Shown: positions 1 to 12,126, numbered from the stretch's first letter. The stretch: DNA of 64,000 bases from Odontocerum albicorne (GCA_949825065.1 OX463841.1:21992078-22056077); one strand, 5' to 3'. Numbers and translations: made by a program. Notes: generated by a model not told the origin, from the letters alone.

Positions 1-483
1 GTATACATGATATTCTTCTTCTCTAAAGGTAGATCTGTGGTATGTTTGCATCAGGATTGCATATATTAAGATGTTGATTCCAGCTATCCTATTAACTTTT
101 GGAGGTTTTCCTTGGGGACATTTGACAACTGGTATTTATCACCCCTTGCCACATAGGGAGCTTTTGTGTTATCCATCCTATTCAAATGACCTCCTACATC
201 TACTGCATCATCTATTGTTTCTACTCTATCTCATAATATCGCCTAATTCACATATTTCTCGTTGCACTACTTTCAGGTTTTACGTACATGATTTCAAAAA
301 GCTGTTTTAAAATTATTTGACTTAACATATTGACAAGTGAAGCTATAGTGTTTTTTTTGCTCTTCAAGGGCCATACTCGTATATAGCTAGAAGCTAAAAG
401 TAAGCTAGTCTACGAACAGATACAGGTACATGGCGTAATTGTACATATTTTTTTTTGTTATGATGTAGAGAAATAAATGTACA
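1..483. other. AT-rich stretch, nothing recognised
   Basis: I see no repeat copy and no convincing coding region. A 79-codon open frame at 71-310 has no recognisable motif and is probably chance. Confidence 0.4.
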
Positions 484-860
484 GATGATGTTTTATTTTT
501 GTGGTACAAGTATGCCAATGTATGAAAAAATAAGAAACGTCATTATTAAAGATGAATGTGAGTTAAAAATTTATGTGATAAAAAAGGTGAAAAGGATCAC
601 GTTTAGGTGCCTTAGACATGTTGAATGGATGGGTAACGAAAAACTGACAAAGCAAATTTATAATGCAAGTACGGTTGGACCAAGTGAATGAAATTTTAAA
701 GGAAGGAAATATAAGGAGTAAAAAAGAGATAGAAAGAACTATATGAAAATATGTATTAACTTAGAGGAGAGGAAGACAGCATGTCGTAATAGAAGAGATT
801 AGCGCTCTGTCTCTGCCTACCAAACAGGGATATGGCCTGACGGTTTGTATGTAAATTATA
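484..860 (+). pseudogene. LINE ORF2 C-terminal relic
   Basis: A short frame (485-691) reads as the decayed C-terminal tail found in many insect non-LTR retrotransposons: a charged run, then R-C-L-R-H-V-E-W-M (usually R-W-F-G-H-V-E-R-M), then E-K-L-T-K-Q-I-Y. Downstream to about 840, a broken frame ends in a Ser-Ala-Tyr-Pro-like tail (S-V-S-A-Y plus G-I-W). That is the usual end of this LINE's ORF2. No reverse transcriptase core is present, so this is a 5'-truncated copy with stops and frameshifts. Related ends of the same family lie at 9385-9615, 9871-10190, 25100-25340, 37540-37930, 38101-38215 and 45240-45345. Confidence 0.6.
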
Positions 861-2362
861 TTTTTTTACATTATAATTATTCACAATAACAGCGTTTCGG
901 AACATAATTTATTTTTCCTTTTTAAAATATGATCATTTTTTTTTACTTTTGAAAAATCAATCACCTTACACGCTATCCATCAGGTGAAGATGGACCAATA
1001 AATGAGATGATACTGTGATCAGATTGCAAATATAGTATTGTCTCTTACGAAAAGCACTTTGAGGCACGTGATTTATCAATTTAATTGGATAATTCAATTT
1101 GATGAGTGCCACACTGACTCCTAGGCGTGCGGCCGTAATCTGATACGCTGGGAAATTCGATTATATCGAACTGGCAACCCGGGCGCACCCCAATACCCAG
1201 CTCCGAGGCCCCTTTGCAGCACCCGCGCCTTGCGCCTCTATTGTCGCAGCACCCCATCGTAATGGAGATGTTTGATTTCTGGCGAGTTTTACGACTAATG
1301 GTATATTAATATCTATTCATGAGAAAATATTCCATTCAATTGAAAAATGTATCCCACCTTTATTTCAATCATACTTATTATTTTTTTAATGATAATAAAC
1401 GAAGCTCAGATCTATTCATTTATTAAAAACTGAATTGAAGATGTGTAATAACTTTTTTAGAGAAATCTTGAAAATTTTTAAATAAAAAATCAATATGACT
1501 AAGAAGAATAATACTTTAACTAAGAAACTGTTTGAGAATACTTGCTTCAACTTTTTTTCTTCATGCAGTAGATACTTGGTCTGTTTTTTTGTATTATTCC
1601 TGAGTTATAACTGTCAGCTAACACTTCACCTCATTGCGGTTCTACCTAGTGATCGGCATCCTGTGTGATAATTATAAAAATTATACAGGGAATCTGGACC
1701 TCATTCATTCTTTGTAGAAGATTCCGTCGCTAAAATTTGTTTTGTCTTAACCACCTAATACGTTCTTCTTATTTTTCTATTTCTTATTCTGTCTATATAT
1801 GTTTTACCCGTTATACATCGCAAGACCTTCATTTCTGTTATTCTAACGAGTGCCTTCATTTGTGTAATATCAGCTGTAATTTTAAAAGCCAGTTCTAATG
1901 ACAAAGGAGGTAGTCTATGGGCAAGCTAAGCTGCCAGCCCATGATTAATGCAGACGCGATCATAGCACTGCGAAAGCCCAGGAGAATACTTAGGTAATGC
2001 GAAATAGTCCTATCACTTACTCTAAGTTAGTCTGGTAGCTTTTTAAAATAATTTTGCGAAAATAATTAAGTTACATAAAACCAACAACGATTAATTTTTC
2101 TTGTAAAAAGTTATTGGCAGGTGTATCTTTAAATTTTTAAGTTAAGCTGTTACTGATCACATAAATACATTCATAAGTGTAAAAGCAAAACTAGTCTTAA
2201 ATCGCCTTGAAATTGAAACAACAATATTAGAATGCCAAGCAGATTTGCTAAACTTTAAACCACCATTGAATAATTTTATATAAATGTATAAATTGTTAAC
2301 CTTAATTTTAAAGTAAAGCCAAGAAACTGAAACATAATTTTTGTCTTTTTAATCGAACAATA
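861..2362. other. Unassigned DNA with a GC-richer island at 1062-1262
   Basis: Most is AT-rich with nothing recognised. At 1062-1262 the composition rises sharply, without an ORF or repeat copy, and includes a CACGTG E-box near 1065. This could be regulatory DNA or an old insertion. I cannot decide which. Confidence 0.35.
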
Positions 2363-5300
2363 AATAATATGAAGCTTGACGATGATGACTGATGATGATG
2401 ACCCAGGAATATATAATATAAATTTTGATCATAACCATGTTTTCTAGAAATAATATGAAGCTTGACGATGATGACTTCCTAACCCAGGAATATATAATAT
2501 AAATTTTGATCATAACCATGTTTTCTAGAAATAATATGAAGCTTGACGATGATGACTTCCTAACCCAGGAATATATAATATAAATTTTGATCATAACCAT
2601 GTTTTCTAGAAATAATATGAAGCTTGACGATGATGACTTCCTAACCCAGGAATATATAATATAAATTTTGATCATAACCATGTTTTCTAGAAATAATATG
2701 AAGCTTGACGATGATGACTTCCTAACCCAGGAATATATAATATAAATTTTGATCATAACCATGTTTTCTAGAAATAATATGAAGCTTGACGATGATGACT
2801 TCCTAACCCAGGAATATATAATATAAATTTTGATCATAACCATGTTTTCTAGAAATAATATGAAGCTTGACGATGATGACTTCCTAACCCAGGAATATAT
2901 AATATAAATTTTGATCATAACCATGTTTTCTAGAAATAATATGAAGCTTGACGATGATGACTTCCTAACCCAGGAATATATAATATAAATTTTGATCATA
3001 ACCATGTTTTCTAGAAATAATATGAAGCTTGACGATGATGACTTCCTAACCCAGGAATATATAATATAAATTTTGATCATAACCATGTTTTCTAGAAATA
3101 ATATGAAGCTTGACGATGATGACTTCCTAACCCAGGAATATATAATATAAATTTTGATCATAACCATGTTTTCTAGAAATAATATGAAGCTTGACGATGA
3201 TGACTTCCTAACCCAGGAATATATAATATAAATTTTGATCATAACCATGTTTTCTAGAAATAATATGAAGCTTGACGATGATGACTTCCTAACCCAGGAA
3301 TATATAATATAAATTTTGATCATAACCATGTTTTCTAGAAATAATATGAAGCTTGACGATGATGACTTCCTAACCCAGGAATATATAATATAAATTTTGA
3401 TCATAACCATGTTTTCTAGAAATAATATGAAGCTTGACGATGATGACTGATGATGATGACCCAGGAATATATAATATAAATTTTGATCATAACCATGTTT
3501 TCTAGAAATAATATGAAGCTTGACGATGATGACTTCCTAGCCCAGGAATATATAATATAAATTTTGATCATAACCATGTTTTCTAGAAATAATATGAAGC
3601 TTGACGATGATGACTTCCTAACCCAGGAATATATAATATAAATTTTGATCATAACCATGTTTTCTAGAAATAATATGAAGCTTGACGATGATGACTTCCT
3701 AACCCAGGAATATATAATATAAATTTTGATCATAACCATGTTTTCTAGAAATAATATGAAGCTTGACGATGATGACTTCCTAACCCAGGAATATATAATA
3801 TAAATTTTGATCATAACCATGTTTTCTAGAAATAATATGAAGCTTGACGATGATGACTTCCTAACCCAGGAATATATAATATAAATTTTGATCATAACCA
3901 TGTTTTCTAGAAATAATATGAAGCTTGACGATGATGACTTCCTAACCCAGGAATATATAATATAAATTTTGATCATAACCATGTTTTCTAGAAATAATAT
4001 GAAGCTTGACGATGATGACTTCCTAACCCAGGAATATATAATATAAATTTTGATCAAAACCATGTTTTCTAGAAATAATATGAAGCTTGACGATGATGAC
4101 TTCCTAGCCCAGAAATATATAATATAAATTTTGATCATAACCATGTTTTCTAGAAATAATATGAAGCTTGACGATGATGACTTCCTAACCCAGGAATATA
4201 TAATATAAATTTTGATCATAACCATGTTTTCTAGAAATAATATGAAGCTTGACGATGATGACTTCCTAACCCAGGAATATATAATATAAATTTTGATCAT
4301 AACCATGTTTTCTAGAAATAATATGAAGCTTGACGATGATGACTGATGATGATGACCCAGGAATATATAATATAAATTTTGATCATAACCATGTTTTCTA
4401 GAAATAATATGAAGCTTGACGATGATGACTTCCTAGCCCAGGAATATAAAATATAAATTGTGATCATAACCATGTTTTCTAGAAATAATATGAAGCTTGA
4501 CGATGATGACTTCCTAACCCAGGAATATATAATATAAATTTTGATCATAACCATGTTTTCTAGAAATAATATGAAGCTTGACGATGATGACTTCCTAACC
4601 CAGGAATATATAATATAAATTTTGATCATAACCATGTTTTCTAGAAATAATATGAAGCTTGACGATGATGACTTCCTAACCCAGGAATATATAATATAAA
4701 TTTTGATCATAACCATGTTTTCTAGAAATAATATGAAGCTTGACGATGATGACTTCCTAACCCAGGAATATATAATATAAATTTTGATCATAACCATGTT
4801 TTCTAGAAATAATATGAAGCTTGACGATGATGACTTCCTAACCCAGGAATATATAATATAAATTTTGATCATAACCATTTTTTCTAGAAATAATATGAAG
4901 CTTGACGATGATGACTTCCTAACCCAGGAATATATAATATAAATTTTGATCATAACCATGTTTTCTAGAAATAATATGAAGCTTGACGATGATGACTTCC
5001 TAGCCCAGGAATATATAATATAAATTTTGATCATAACCATGTTTTCTAGAAATAATATGAAGCTTGACGATGATGACTTCCTAGCCCAGGAATATATAAT
5101 ATAAATTTTGATCATAACCATGTTTTCTAGAAATAATATGAAGCTTGACGATGATGACTTCCTAACCCAGGAATATATAATATAAATTTTGATCATAACC
5201 ATGTTTTCTAGAAATAATATGAAGCTTGACGATGATGACTTCCTAGCCCAGGAATATATAATATAAATTTTGATCATAACCATGTTTTCTAGAAATAATA

Positions 5301-6188
5301 TGAAGCTTGACGATGATGACTTCCTAGCCCAGGAATATATAATATAAATTTTGATCATAACCATGTTTTCTAGAAATAATATGAAGCTTGACGATGATGA
5401 CTTCCTAACCCAGGAATATATAATATAAATTTTGATCATAACCATGTTTTCTAGAAATAATATGAAGCTTGACGATGATGACTTCCTAACCCAGGAATAT
5501 ATAATATAAATTTTGATCATAACCATGTTTTCTAGAAATAATATGAAGCTTGACGATGATGACTTCCTAACCCAGGAATATATAATATAAATTTTGATCA
5601 TAACCATGTTTTCTAGAAATAATATGAAGCTTGACGATGATGACTTCCTAACCCAGGAATATATAATATAAATTTTGATCATAACCATGTTTTCTAGAAA
5701 TAATATGAAGCTTGACGATGATGACTTCCTAACCCAGGAATATATAATATAAATTTTGATCATAACCATGTTTTCTAGAAATAATATGAAGCTTGACGAT
5801 GATGACTTCCTAGCCCAGGAATATATAATATAAATTTTGATCATAACCATGTTTTCTAGAAATAATATGAAGCTTGACGATGATGACTTCCTAACCCAGG
5901 AATATATAATATAAATTTTGATCATAACCATGTTTTCTAGAAATAATATGAAGCTTGACGATGATGACTTCCTAACCCAGGAATATATAATATAAATTTT
6001 GATCATAACCATGTTTTCTAGAAATAATATGAAGCTTGACGATGATGACTTCCTAGCCCAGGAATATATAATATAAATTTTGATCATAACCATGTTTTCT
6101 AGAAATAATATGAAGCTTGACGATGATGACTTCCTAACCCAGGAATATATAATATAAATTTTGATCATAACCATGTTTTCTAGAAATA
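2363..6188. repeat. 81-bp satellite array, about 47 head-to-tail copies
   Basis: The unit is 81 bp and nearly identical from copy to copy. Each copy has a HindIII site (AAGCTT), a TCTAGA site, a GATGATGA stretch and an AT-rich ATATATAATATAAA stretch. Three copies (near 2363, 3422 and 4318) are 86 bp: the TTCCTA segment is replaced by extra GAT triplets. They divide the array into blocks of 13 units, 11 units and about 22 units. A common single-base variant (TAACCC or TAGCCC) is scattered, mainly in the third block. Because 81 is a multiple of 3, the minus strand stays open for 353, 296 and 620 codons, with a 27-residue repeat. Each frame ends where a +5 unit shifts it. I regard these frames as a consequence of the period, not as genes. 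Confidence 0.95.
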
Positions 6189-6437
6189 AATATTGTAATA
6201 TAAACCTTCATGATGACTCTGAAAACTAGAAATATAATATATAAAATTGGACTTTAATAACCAAGTTTACATGGAATAAATAATATGTAGCTTAATTGGG
6301 GATGACTTTTTTACCTAGGGTTAAATACTATTAAGTTAGAAGTCAATGATTTCTTAATCCTTGAATAATTAATACACAGCTTGCTGTAGATTGGTGACTT
6401 TGTAATCTAGTTATAAATAATTTATTGTTTGACGGTA
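6189..6437. repeat. Degenerate satellite units at the right edge
   Basis: About three diverged copies of the 81-bp unit follow the homogeneous array. GATGACT-like cores sit at about 6212, 6301 and 6393, and AGCTT at 6289 and 6378, so the spacing is about 89-92 bp. Matching blocks include AAATAATATG.AGCTT and the TGACTT...TA.CCTAGG region. Identity is far lower than inside the array. No such tail is seen at the left edge. Confidence 0.75.
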
Positions 6438-7225
6438 ATAATTTCGATAGTAAAAATGTTCCCTTAATGTCTTTATAAAGATTCAGCTTTACCTGAGTTT
6501 CCACCGTGAATCAAAAGAAAGCAATTATCTTTTTAAATCATTTTCAATTAATTCATTTGTATAATAATAATGTTAAGAAAGAATCACATATAAGGACGAG
6601 AGAATTGTTGCGAGGGTTAAGAGCACCCCGCTGCGTTGCTTCGGTGGGACAATAAAAATACAGGGGCGGAGGGGGACATTAATTTAATTACCCCGCTGCT
6701 CACTTGGGAAAAGCTAATATTTTATATAGGCACACAGGCGCGAGGCAGGACACTCGGTCTATTAAACACATAACCACCGCTTAGCTGTCACAAAGTATCA
6801 AAAAAGCACGAGTCACATAAAAAGGGATGAAATTTATACCTTACAATGCTTGTTGTAAAGCATTTTGATTCAACATTTCGTTTAAGTGTCCAGAGGAATC
6901 GAAAACTGAATCCTGGAAAGGTTAGAAAAAATAGAACCTTGTTAGTCATTGGTTGACTATTGCTAATCATTGGGGGATTTTTGGCCCTTAAACAAACGGT
7001 GGGGTGCTTTGAAAATTCATCTACCAGCTTATACAAGAGCTTTACCATGAGGAAATTTATACTTTATTTTATAAAAAAATCTTTGCTGTCATATTTGTAA
7101 TAACCTAATCAATTATATTTTGAATTATTAAAATTGAGCATATATTGAAATACTCTAAAACTGAAAGCAATTGAGTCGATTGAATTTATTGACATAACAG
7201 AATCGTTAAACATATACGCGGAAAG
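6438..7225. other. Unassigned DNA, GC-richer at 6595-6790
   Basis: The stretch 6595-6790 is GC-richer single-copy sequence without an ORF. A minus-strand frame of 86 codons (6788-7048) has no recognisable motif and no splice context. I make no functional call. Confidence 0.3.
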
Positions 7226-7440
7226 AGTAAATATTTTTTTTGGATATATATTTAGCAAGAAGGTTATCATGGATGGGCCATGCAAGCAGATCTCAGTTGA
7301 CACGACCAACAAAGATCAACATGCAAGCCCCACAACGCAGAAGAAAGCCACTTGGCAGACCGAGACGGAGACTTTTAGATAACGTGCATCTTAGGAGCCT
7401 GGGAGTGGAAATAACCGATTGGATAGGCTAAAGATCTACA
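7226..7440 (+). pseudogene. LINE ORF2 C-terminal relic (second family)
   Basis: The frame at 7240-7431 reads R-R-L-S-W-M-G-H-A-S-R, then R-R-R-K-P-L-G-R-P-R-R-R, then a D-N-V block ending in D-W-I. That order (W-x-G-H, then P-L-G-R-P-R-R-R-W, then the D-W tail) is typical of the extreme C-terminus of insect non-LTR retrotransposon ORF2 proteins. Everything upstream, including the polymerase, is missing. This family differs from the F-G-H-V-E-R-M family elsewhere in the window. Confidence 0.6.
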
Positions 7441-7554
7441 AGGTTGTACTCGTACGGTTATCTGAGAAGGTATTTAGAAAAGTCATAGGTAGAGTTGAAA
7501 TTGAATTATTTTCAATTATACCTGTGACTATTATGCTGTGAAATAATTCTCGGG

Positions 7555-7850
7555 AGGCAAAACACTAGCTGCTTCTTCACCTTTTAGGTGGTCTTCCTGG
7601 CATGCAATGTGCTGCGGGAATCTCGTGTGCTGTCAATATAGGATTTTGTCTCAGCCTATCCTATCTACAAAGTCACGCCAATACCGCCATTTGTTTCCAG
7701 CTCTCTCGGACGATTTCCTCTGTGTTGCCGATCTGTCGAATGTGAGAATTTCTGACCTTATCTCTGAGAGTCTTTCCTAATATGGTTCATAATATTCTCA
7801 ACTCGAATGATTGAAGAAAGATCTTTGTTCTATTTGTTTCAGCTCTAGTT
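7555..7850 (-). pseudogene. LINE ORF2 C-terminal relic, opposite strand
   Basis: Read on the minus strand from about 7850, broken frames give G-K-T-L-R-D-K-V-R-N-S-H-I-R, then a short acidic stretch. Near 7590 follows P-G-R-P-P-K-R. This is the usual order after the reverse transcriptase domain in RTE/Jockey-type ORF2 tails. Several stops interrupt it. It faces the relic at 7226-7440. Confidence 0.5.
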
Positions 7851-7852
7851 TT

Positions 7853-7905
7853 AACATTCTAAGTCATGATCGACCTGACACGGGTCGATCATGACTTATA
7901 ATGTT
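7853..7905. repeat. Strong short hairpin
   Basis: Two arms of about 23 bp (AACATT.TAAGTCATGATCGACC and its reverse complement) flank a loop of about 6 nt (TGACAC). There is one clear mismatch. It lies between a LINE relic and a SINE and matches neither. It could be the remains of a small foldback element. Confidence 0.75.
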
Positions 7906-7957
7906 GAACTTATAATTTATCCAGATCACATATCTGAGACTATGGAGACAAACAGAC

Positions 7958-8161
7958 GACCTCCGTAGCCTAGTCGGTAAGGTTCCTGTTTCCCAGCCCG
8001 GAGGTTGCGGGTTCAAATCCCATTGGAACCCAGATTTTTTCGAAGAAAGATTCCAGTCTGGTTTCAGATTTAAGGCCTCTTTAACATGTTTCTGGTTAGT
8101 TGGAAGAGATTGCTACATGGCAATCGGTATGTATAAGAAAGTGTAATACAATACAGTATTA
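7958..8161 (+). mobile_element. tRNA-derived SINE, family A (reference copy)
   Basis: The head resembles a tRNA gene: an A-box-like TAGCCTAGTCGGTAAG and a B box GGTTCAAATCCC 40-50 bp later, as in RNA polymerase III internal promoters. A short T-rich linker follows, then a unique body. The body contains CTGGTTAGTTGGAAGAG and the small inverted repeat ATTGC.ACATGGCAAT. The 3' end is a TAATACAATACA-type tail. Total length is about 200 bp. At least fifteen copies lie in this window on both strands, from near full length to fragments. The tRNA-like part would not fold as a working tRNA because the body runs on without an acceptor stem. Confidence 0.85.
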
Positions 8162-9384
8162 CTTATTTTAATTTTTAAATTAAAAAAAAATGTAGTTACA
8201 CTTGAAGCGAGTGAATTGAGTCAAATTAACTCGAAATATTTTACACAATTATTTAAGGATATCATTTGTTAAATTTAAGTTTTCTACTGTTTTACCATAG
8301 ATGTCAGTGTTAACATTCTCTTAAAGACATTTCTTTTCAGTTTGATCCTATGGAATCAATTAAAGAAAACTGTTAGTGCCATTCAGCAAGAAAAACATTG
8401 CCTCCAGAGGCTTATTGTTTTAAAATGCTAACTTGCATAATAACGCCTTCTTGATTAAAAAAACTGAGACATGAAAATAAAACAGAACAACCGATGCAAT
8501 CTTTTTTAACGACATCGGAAATTAACGGAGCAGAATCTTAACAGAAGAAGCTACGAGAGGCATTGAGAAATCTTGTGATTTGATTAAAAAAGAATGGGTC
8601 GTCCGTACGTGCGCTTCTTTTCTTCGTTGGGTAGATGGTACTGAAATCAAGAACTAAGCACGCGGCGTTCCTTCGCGCTAGATACACAGAAGACTTAAGT
8701 ATTAGCAAAAAAACGTGCTTCAAAAAGTAATTAACCCGGTATAAAAGTGTCCCCACACCCCCTAGAACACCCGCTTACCCCTGTTTTATTCTGGGAGAAG
8801 GCAAATGGGGTGACTATGAGAATTCCTTGCAAATGAAGCGATGGCAAGATTGGAAAACGATGATTAATAGAGTGTGCATTAGCATTTTATTGAATACCAA
8901 TGTTGGCCTCGAAGAAATCTTCGATTTTAAATATTCGGACCGTGAAGAAATGCGATAAAAAATATACAGGGTTTGAATTCCACCCTGCACCCTCTTCCTT
9001 GGCTGTGGTATGCTATTATTAAATATTTAAAATTAATTTAGATTTCATTATAGTTATGAGTACTGATACGCATATGTAAGATGATTTGTTTTCTTCAAAG
9101 CATTTTACGTCTGTCTGCATATTACCAGTTATCTCAGTCGAATAGAGCAGATTTTTCAAAAATAGTATAACTTATAATAACTGAAAAAAAATAAGTCATC
9201 ATCATCTCTGTAGATGCGGAAAAGCAGACAATATAATGACCACAGACGTTTTTTTTAATTTGCCTATCCTTAGACTCAACTAATTTAATTTTTTAATCTT
9301 TCAATAATAGTAAGTTTGAACCCTTGAGGACAATCGGCACTATATAAATTGTTCTTTATTGATATTATTATTATACCTTTACTT
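8162..9384. other. Unassigned DNA
   Basis: AT-rich, with a GC-richer patch at 8540-8800. A 72-codon minus-strand frame at 8538-8756 has no recognisable motif. I see no repeat family member here. Confidence 0.3.
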
Positions 9385-9615
9385 AGATAGGCAGAGAGAA
9401 ACTCCAATTTATCCTATCCTGGTGCACACCTTTTGCTTTTGATACTTTCATTCATCTAGTCATGTTATTTACACCAGTTATAAATATTTTACTATTATCT
9501 ATCCAAAACTTCTCGCACCTTTTATGTTACTCGTAAAGATAATTTTAGTAAATATTTCATCATTCATTCTTTATACGTGGCTGAACCATCTCAATAATCC
9601 TTTCGTCATCTCAAG
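9385..9615 (-). pseudogene. LINE ORF2 3' end relic
   Basis: On the minus strand, L-R-W-F-S-H-V then R-M-N-D-E is legible near 9610-9560. A tail (V-H-Q-D-R-I-N-W-S) near 9430-9400 corresponds to the family's K-W-R-S end. Stops and frameshifts are frequent. It is the same family as the plus-strand copy 250 bp to the right. Confidence 0.5.
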
Positions 9616-9870
9616 CACCGCAAAAAATATATGTGATATTTAAACTAAAAATACACATGAAAATCTTCGAATTCTGTATCATTTTTTTTCTTCTCAGGTG
9701 GAAAAATCTTTGCTGAAAACATCAAGATCTATGACGAAGCTCACAGAAATTGATATTAGAAAAAAAATCTGTATAAATAAAATGAAATATAATACTGCTT
9801 TTAGAGAGACCAAATTCAAAACTCATTATATACATTTGTTTTTTTATTATTAAAATTAATATAAATAATA

Positions 9871-10190
9871 ATGTTGGGGAAAACTAATACCGAAAGTAGT
9901 CAAATAAATGACGTAAACATGAATGTACTACCAAGAATTTGTGGTGTTACTATGTATGCTAGAATACGGAATGCAGTAATGAGTGATGAATGTGTAATAA
10001 ATAGGGTGAAGGAGATCATTCTGAGATGGTTTGGACATGTAGAACGAATGAATGAAGAAAGATTGACAAAATATATGTACATAGCAAATGTGAGTAAAAG
10101 TCGAAGTAGAGAACACTTTGATGTAAATACATCTGGCGAATTTATTGCTTAAATGGTGTTAAGTAAGAAAGAACGGTTAAAAATGAGGCA
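9871..10190 (+). pseudogene. LINE ORF2 C-terminal relic
   Basis: A 93-codon frame (9871-10152) contains M-Y-A-R-I-R-N-A-V-M-S-D-E, then I-L-R-W-F-G-H-V-E-R-M-N-E-E-R-L-T-K. This is the best preserved copy of this LINE tail in the window. The polymerase domain is absent and the start codon is not that of a real protein. Together with 9385-9615 it makes a tail-to-tail pair. Confidence 0.65.
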
Positions 10191-10519
10191 AATCGTAGTT
10201 TGATTGGCAATTTAAACGAATTAGCAAAAGTTTAATATTCGTTATTTTGTATTTCCGAAAATGTCACAAAATGTTAAATAAAATAAATGATATGACATAT
10301 ATGTTATTATTGTTCCTTAGCACTTGCTTCTTTATTTTCTTATATTTGAGAAATAGGTTATACTTCCACATCGTAACTCATTTAATACGTTTCATTACAA
10401 TGTGAGTCTTTTCTCTCTGACTTAGTTCTTCCAAACATGCAGTTGCAGCTACAGTGGGTTGTAGACCTCTACCCCCACCTTCTAATCCATCGATTTTATT
10501 TTTTATAATAATATTAATC

Positions 10520-10605
10520 TCTCAAGAGTAGCGGGTTCGATTCCCGAGTTAGGGCGCCTTTGATGAGAGTCTGCTCTCTAAATAGCGCTACAAAATTGAC
10601 CTTGA
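10520..10605 (+). mobile_element. Short tRNA-like repeat, family E
   Basis: A B-box-like GGGTTCGATTCCCGAG is followed by GAGAGTCTGCTCTCTAAA and an A/T-rich end. Other copies or fragments lie at 12005-12070 (+), 18055-18125 (-), 30160-30360 (-, duplicated), 35276-35350 (+) and 58990-59055 (-). The shared block after the B box (GAGAGTCTGCTCTCTAAAC, then GGCGCTTTATAAA) defines the family. Confidence 0.55.
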
Positions 10606-10924
10606 ATTTTTATTAGTAACAGTTTTCCTATGAAACCTCTGTAAACGAAGTGAATAATATATTTACTTTTGCTGAAAAATTAGTAGTTTTAATAAAAATA
10701 CGCCTTTTCCTTAGCAAACCATTGATTGAGAAAATTTTTATGTTATTGGTATAATATAATATATAAAAAAATTTCGAATAATAAAATTACTGATAATACA
10801 TTTCCTCAAATAAATTGTGAACCCCACACGCTACTCAGATGAGATTGTTTTTCCTTTTTTTGTATATTTTTTTTAATTAAAAAAGAGTTTCATAAAAAAT
10901 GAATAAACTATTAGCATGTATATA

Positions 10925-11180
10925 GCTGGAATGCAATCTAGTGTCATGGTGTAAGAGGCTCGCGGTGGACGTTAATTGTCTAGGAGACAAGAGGCAGACG
11001 TGCCGCTCGCTGGAAGAGGAAAAAAAATATTAAACACGGTATCAAATTAGCCGCATCTCCCCTCAGCCTGCCGAGAGCTGCAGGGAGGGGGTGGAGCACG
11101 CCAAGGGATGGGGGGAAGGAGAGCACACAGCAAAAAACGGATCAGGCACTAGGCTTAGTGGGGCCTATGTGCGAAAGCTA
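10925..11180. other. GC-richer single-copy island
   Basis: G-rich sequence with no ORF and no match to the repeat families seen here. It is a candidate conserved non-coding element. Confidence 0.3.
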
Positions 11181-12126
11181 TAAAAATATACGAGTATATT
11201 ATTTTTTACTTTTGAAATTGTGTTTTTAAGTTCAAATAATATTCATGGTTAATTAGCCAAAACACGAGTGATATTATTCATTTTCGATAAATTATTTCAA
11301 AATGTTTTTTTTTTTTTTTTGATAAATGAAGATTGAATATTCGCTATCGTTTTTAACATAATGAAACAATGACTTTGCAAGTTTAAAATTTAAAAAATCA
11401 TCCAACATTAACGAAAACCATAAAAATTAACAAATATTTACAAATATGTTTAAACCATCACATTTTTTTATTTGTCATTCGTCTAAATGAACCCTTTTCT
11501 GATATTTTAATCGTTTTTTAGGTGCTCAATACTATTTAAAGCAATCAGTGTTTGCTCATATTTTAATAAAATAGCATCAGTAATTATTTATATGCTTTAT
11601 TTTTAATGAAAAATTTAAAACCATTGAAGATTGAATGCTCACACTGTAGCATTATTTTGTACTGGGCGTCTATGTGCGTTGCACACATTGCACAAAGGGC
11701 GTACGGCCCTGGATCATAGTATCATGTAATCAGGAGGATTTTTTCATGGACTCTAAGTGATTAAAAATGCTAGAGGTTAAAGTAACGAACCCATTTCCTG
11801 CGGGGAGATGGCGGACGTCTCAAAGTCAGCGTTTTTCGTTTCCAAATCAAGAGAAATGAAAATTTTCTGTGTCAATCAAGAAACACTCAACATCAACTTT
11901 TATTAAATATGCAGTCGAATATACTGAGAGTATATATTAGTCCATACATTACTCTATTTTAAATATTTTTTTAAAATTAAATTAGATAGTCACACCCATA
12001 AATATGTTAGGTTCATCCAAGGAGAGTCTGCTATCTAAACGGCGCTTTATAAATCGTTTTTTTTTAAATTATTATTACTTTCCAAGTCTTCGAAATGACT
12101 AGATTGTATTTTACAAACCACCAAAT
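11181..12126. other. Mostly unassigned DNA
   Basis: AT-rich. It contains a family E repeat fragment at about 12005-12070 (GAGAGTCTGCTATCTAAAC, then GGCGCTTTATAAA). Nothing else is recognised. Confidence 0.4.

Noticed and set aside
2349..6174. Three large minus-strand ORFs (353, 296 and 620 codons)
   Set aside because: They arise only because the satellite period is a multiple of three. They end wherever a +5-bp unit occurs, have no unique N-terminus and no splice or promoter context.
2363..6188. CRISPR array
   Set aside because: There are no unique spacers between repeats; the whole unit is repeated. The DNA is clearly eukaryotic.
7958..8060. A tRNA gene
   Set aside because: A and B boxes are present, but the acceptor stem and T-loop do not close, and the same head recurs with an attached SINE body at many sites.
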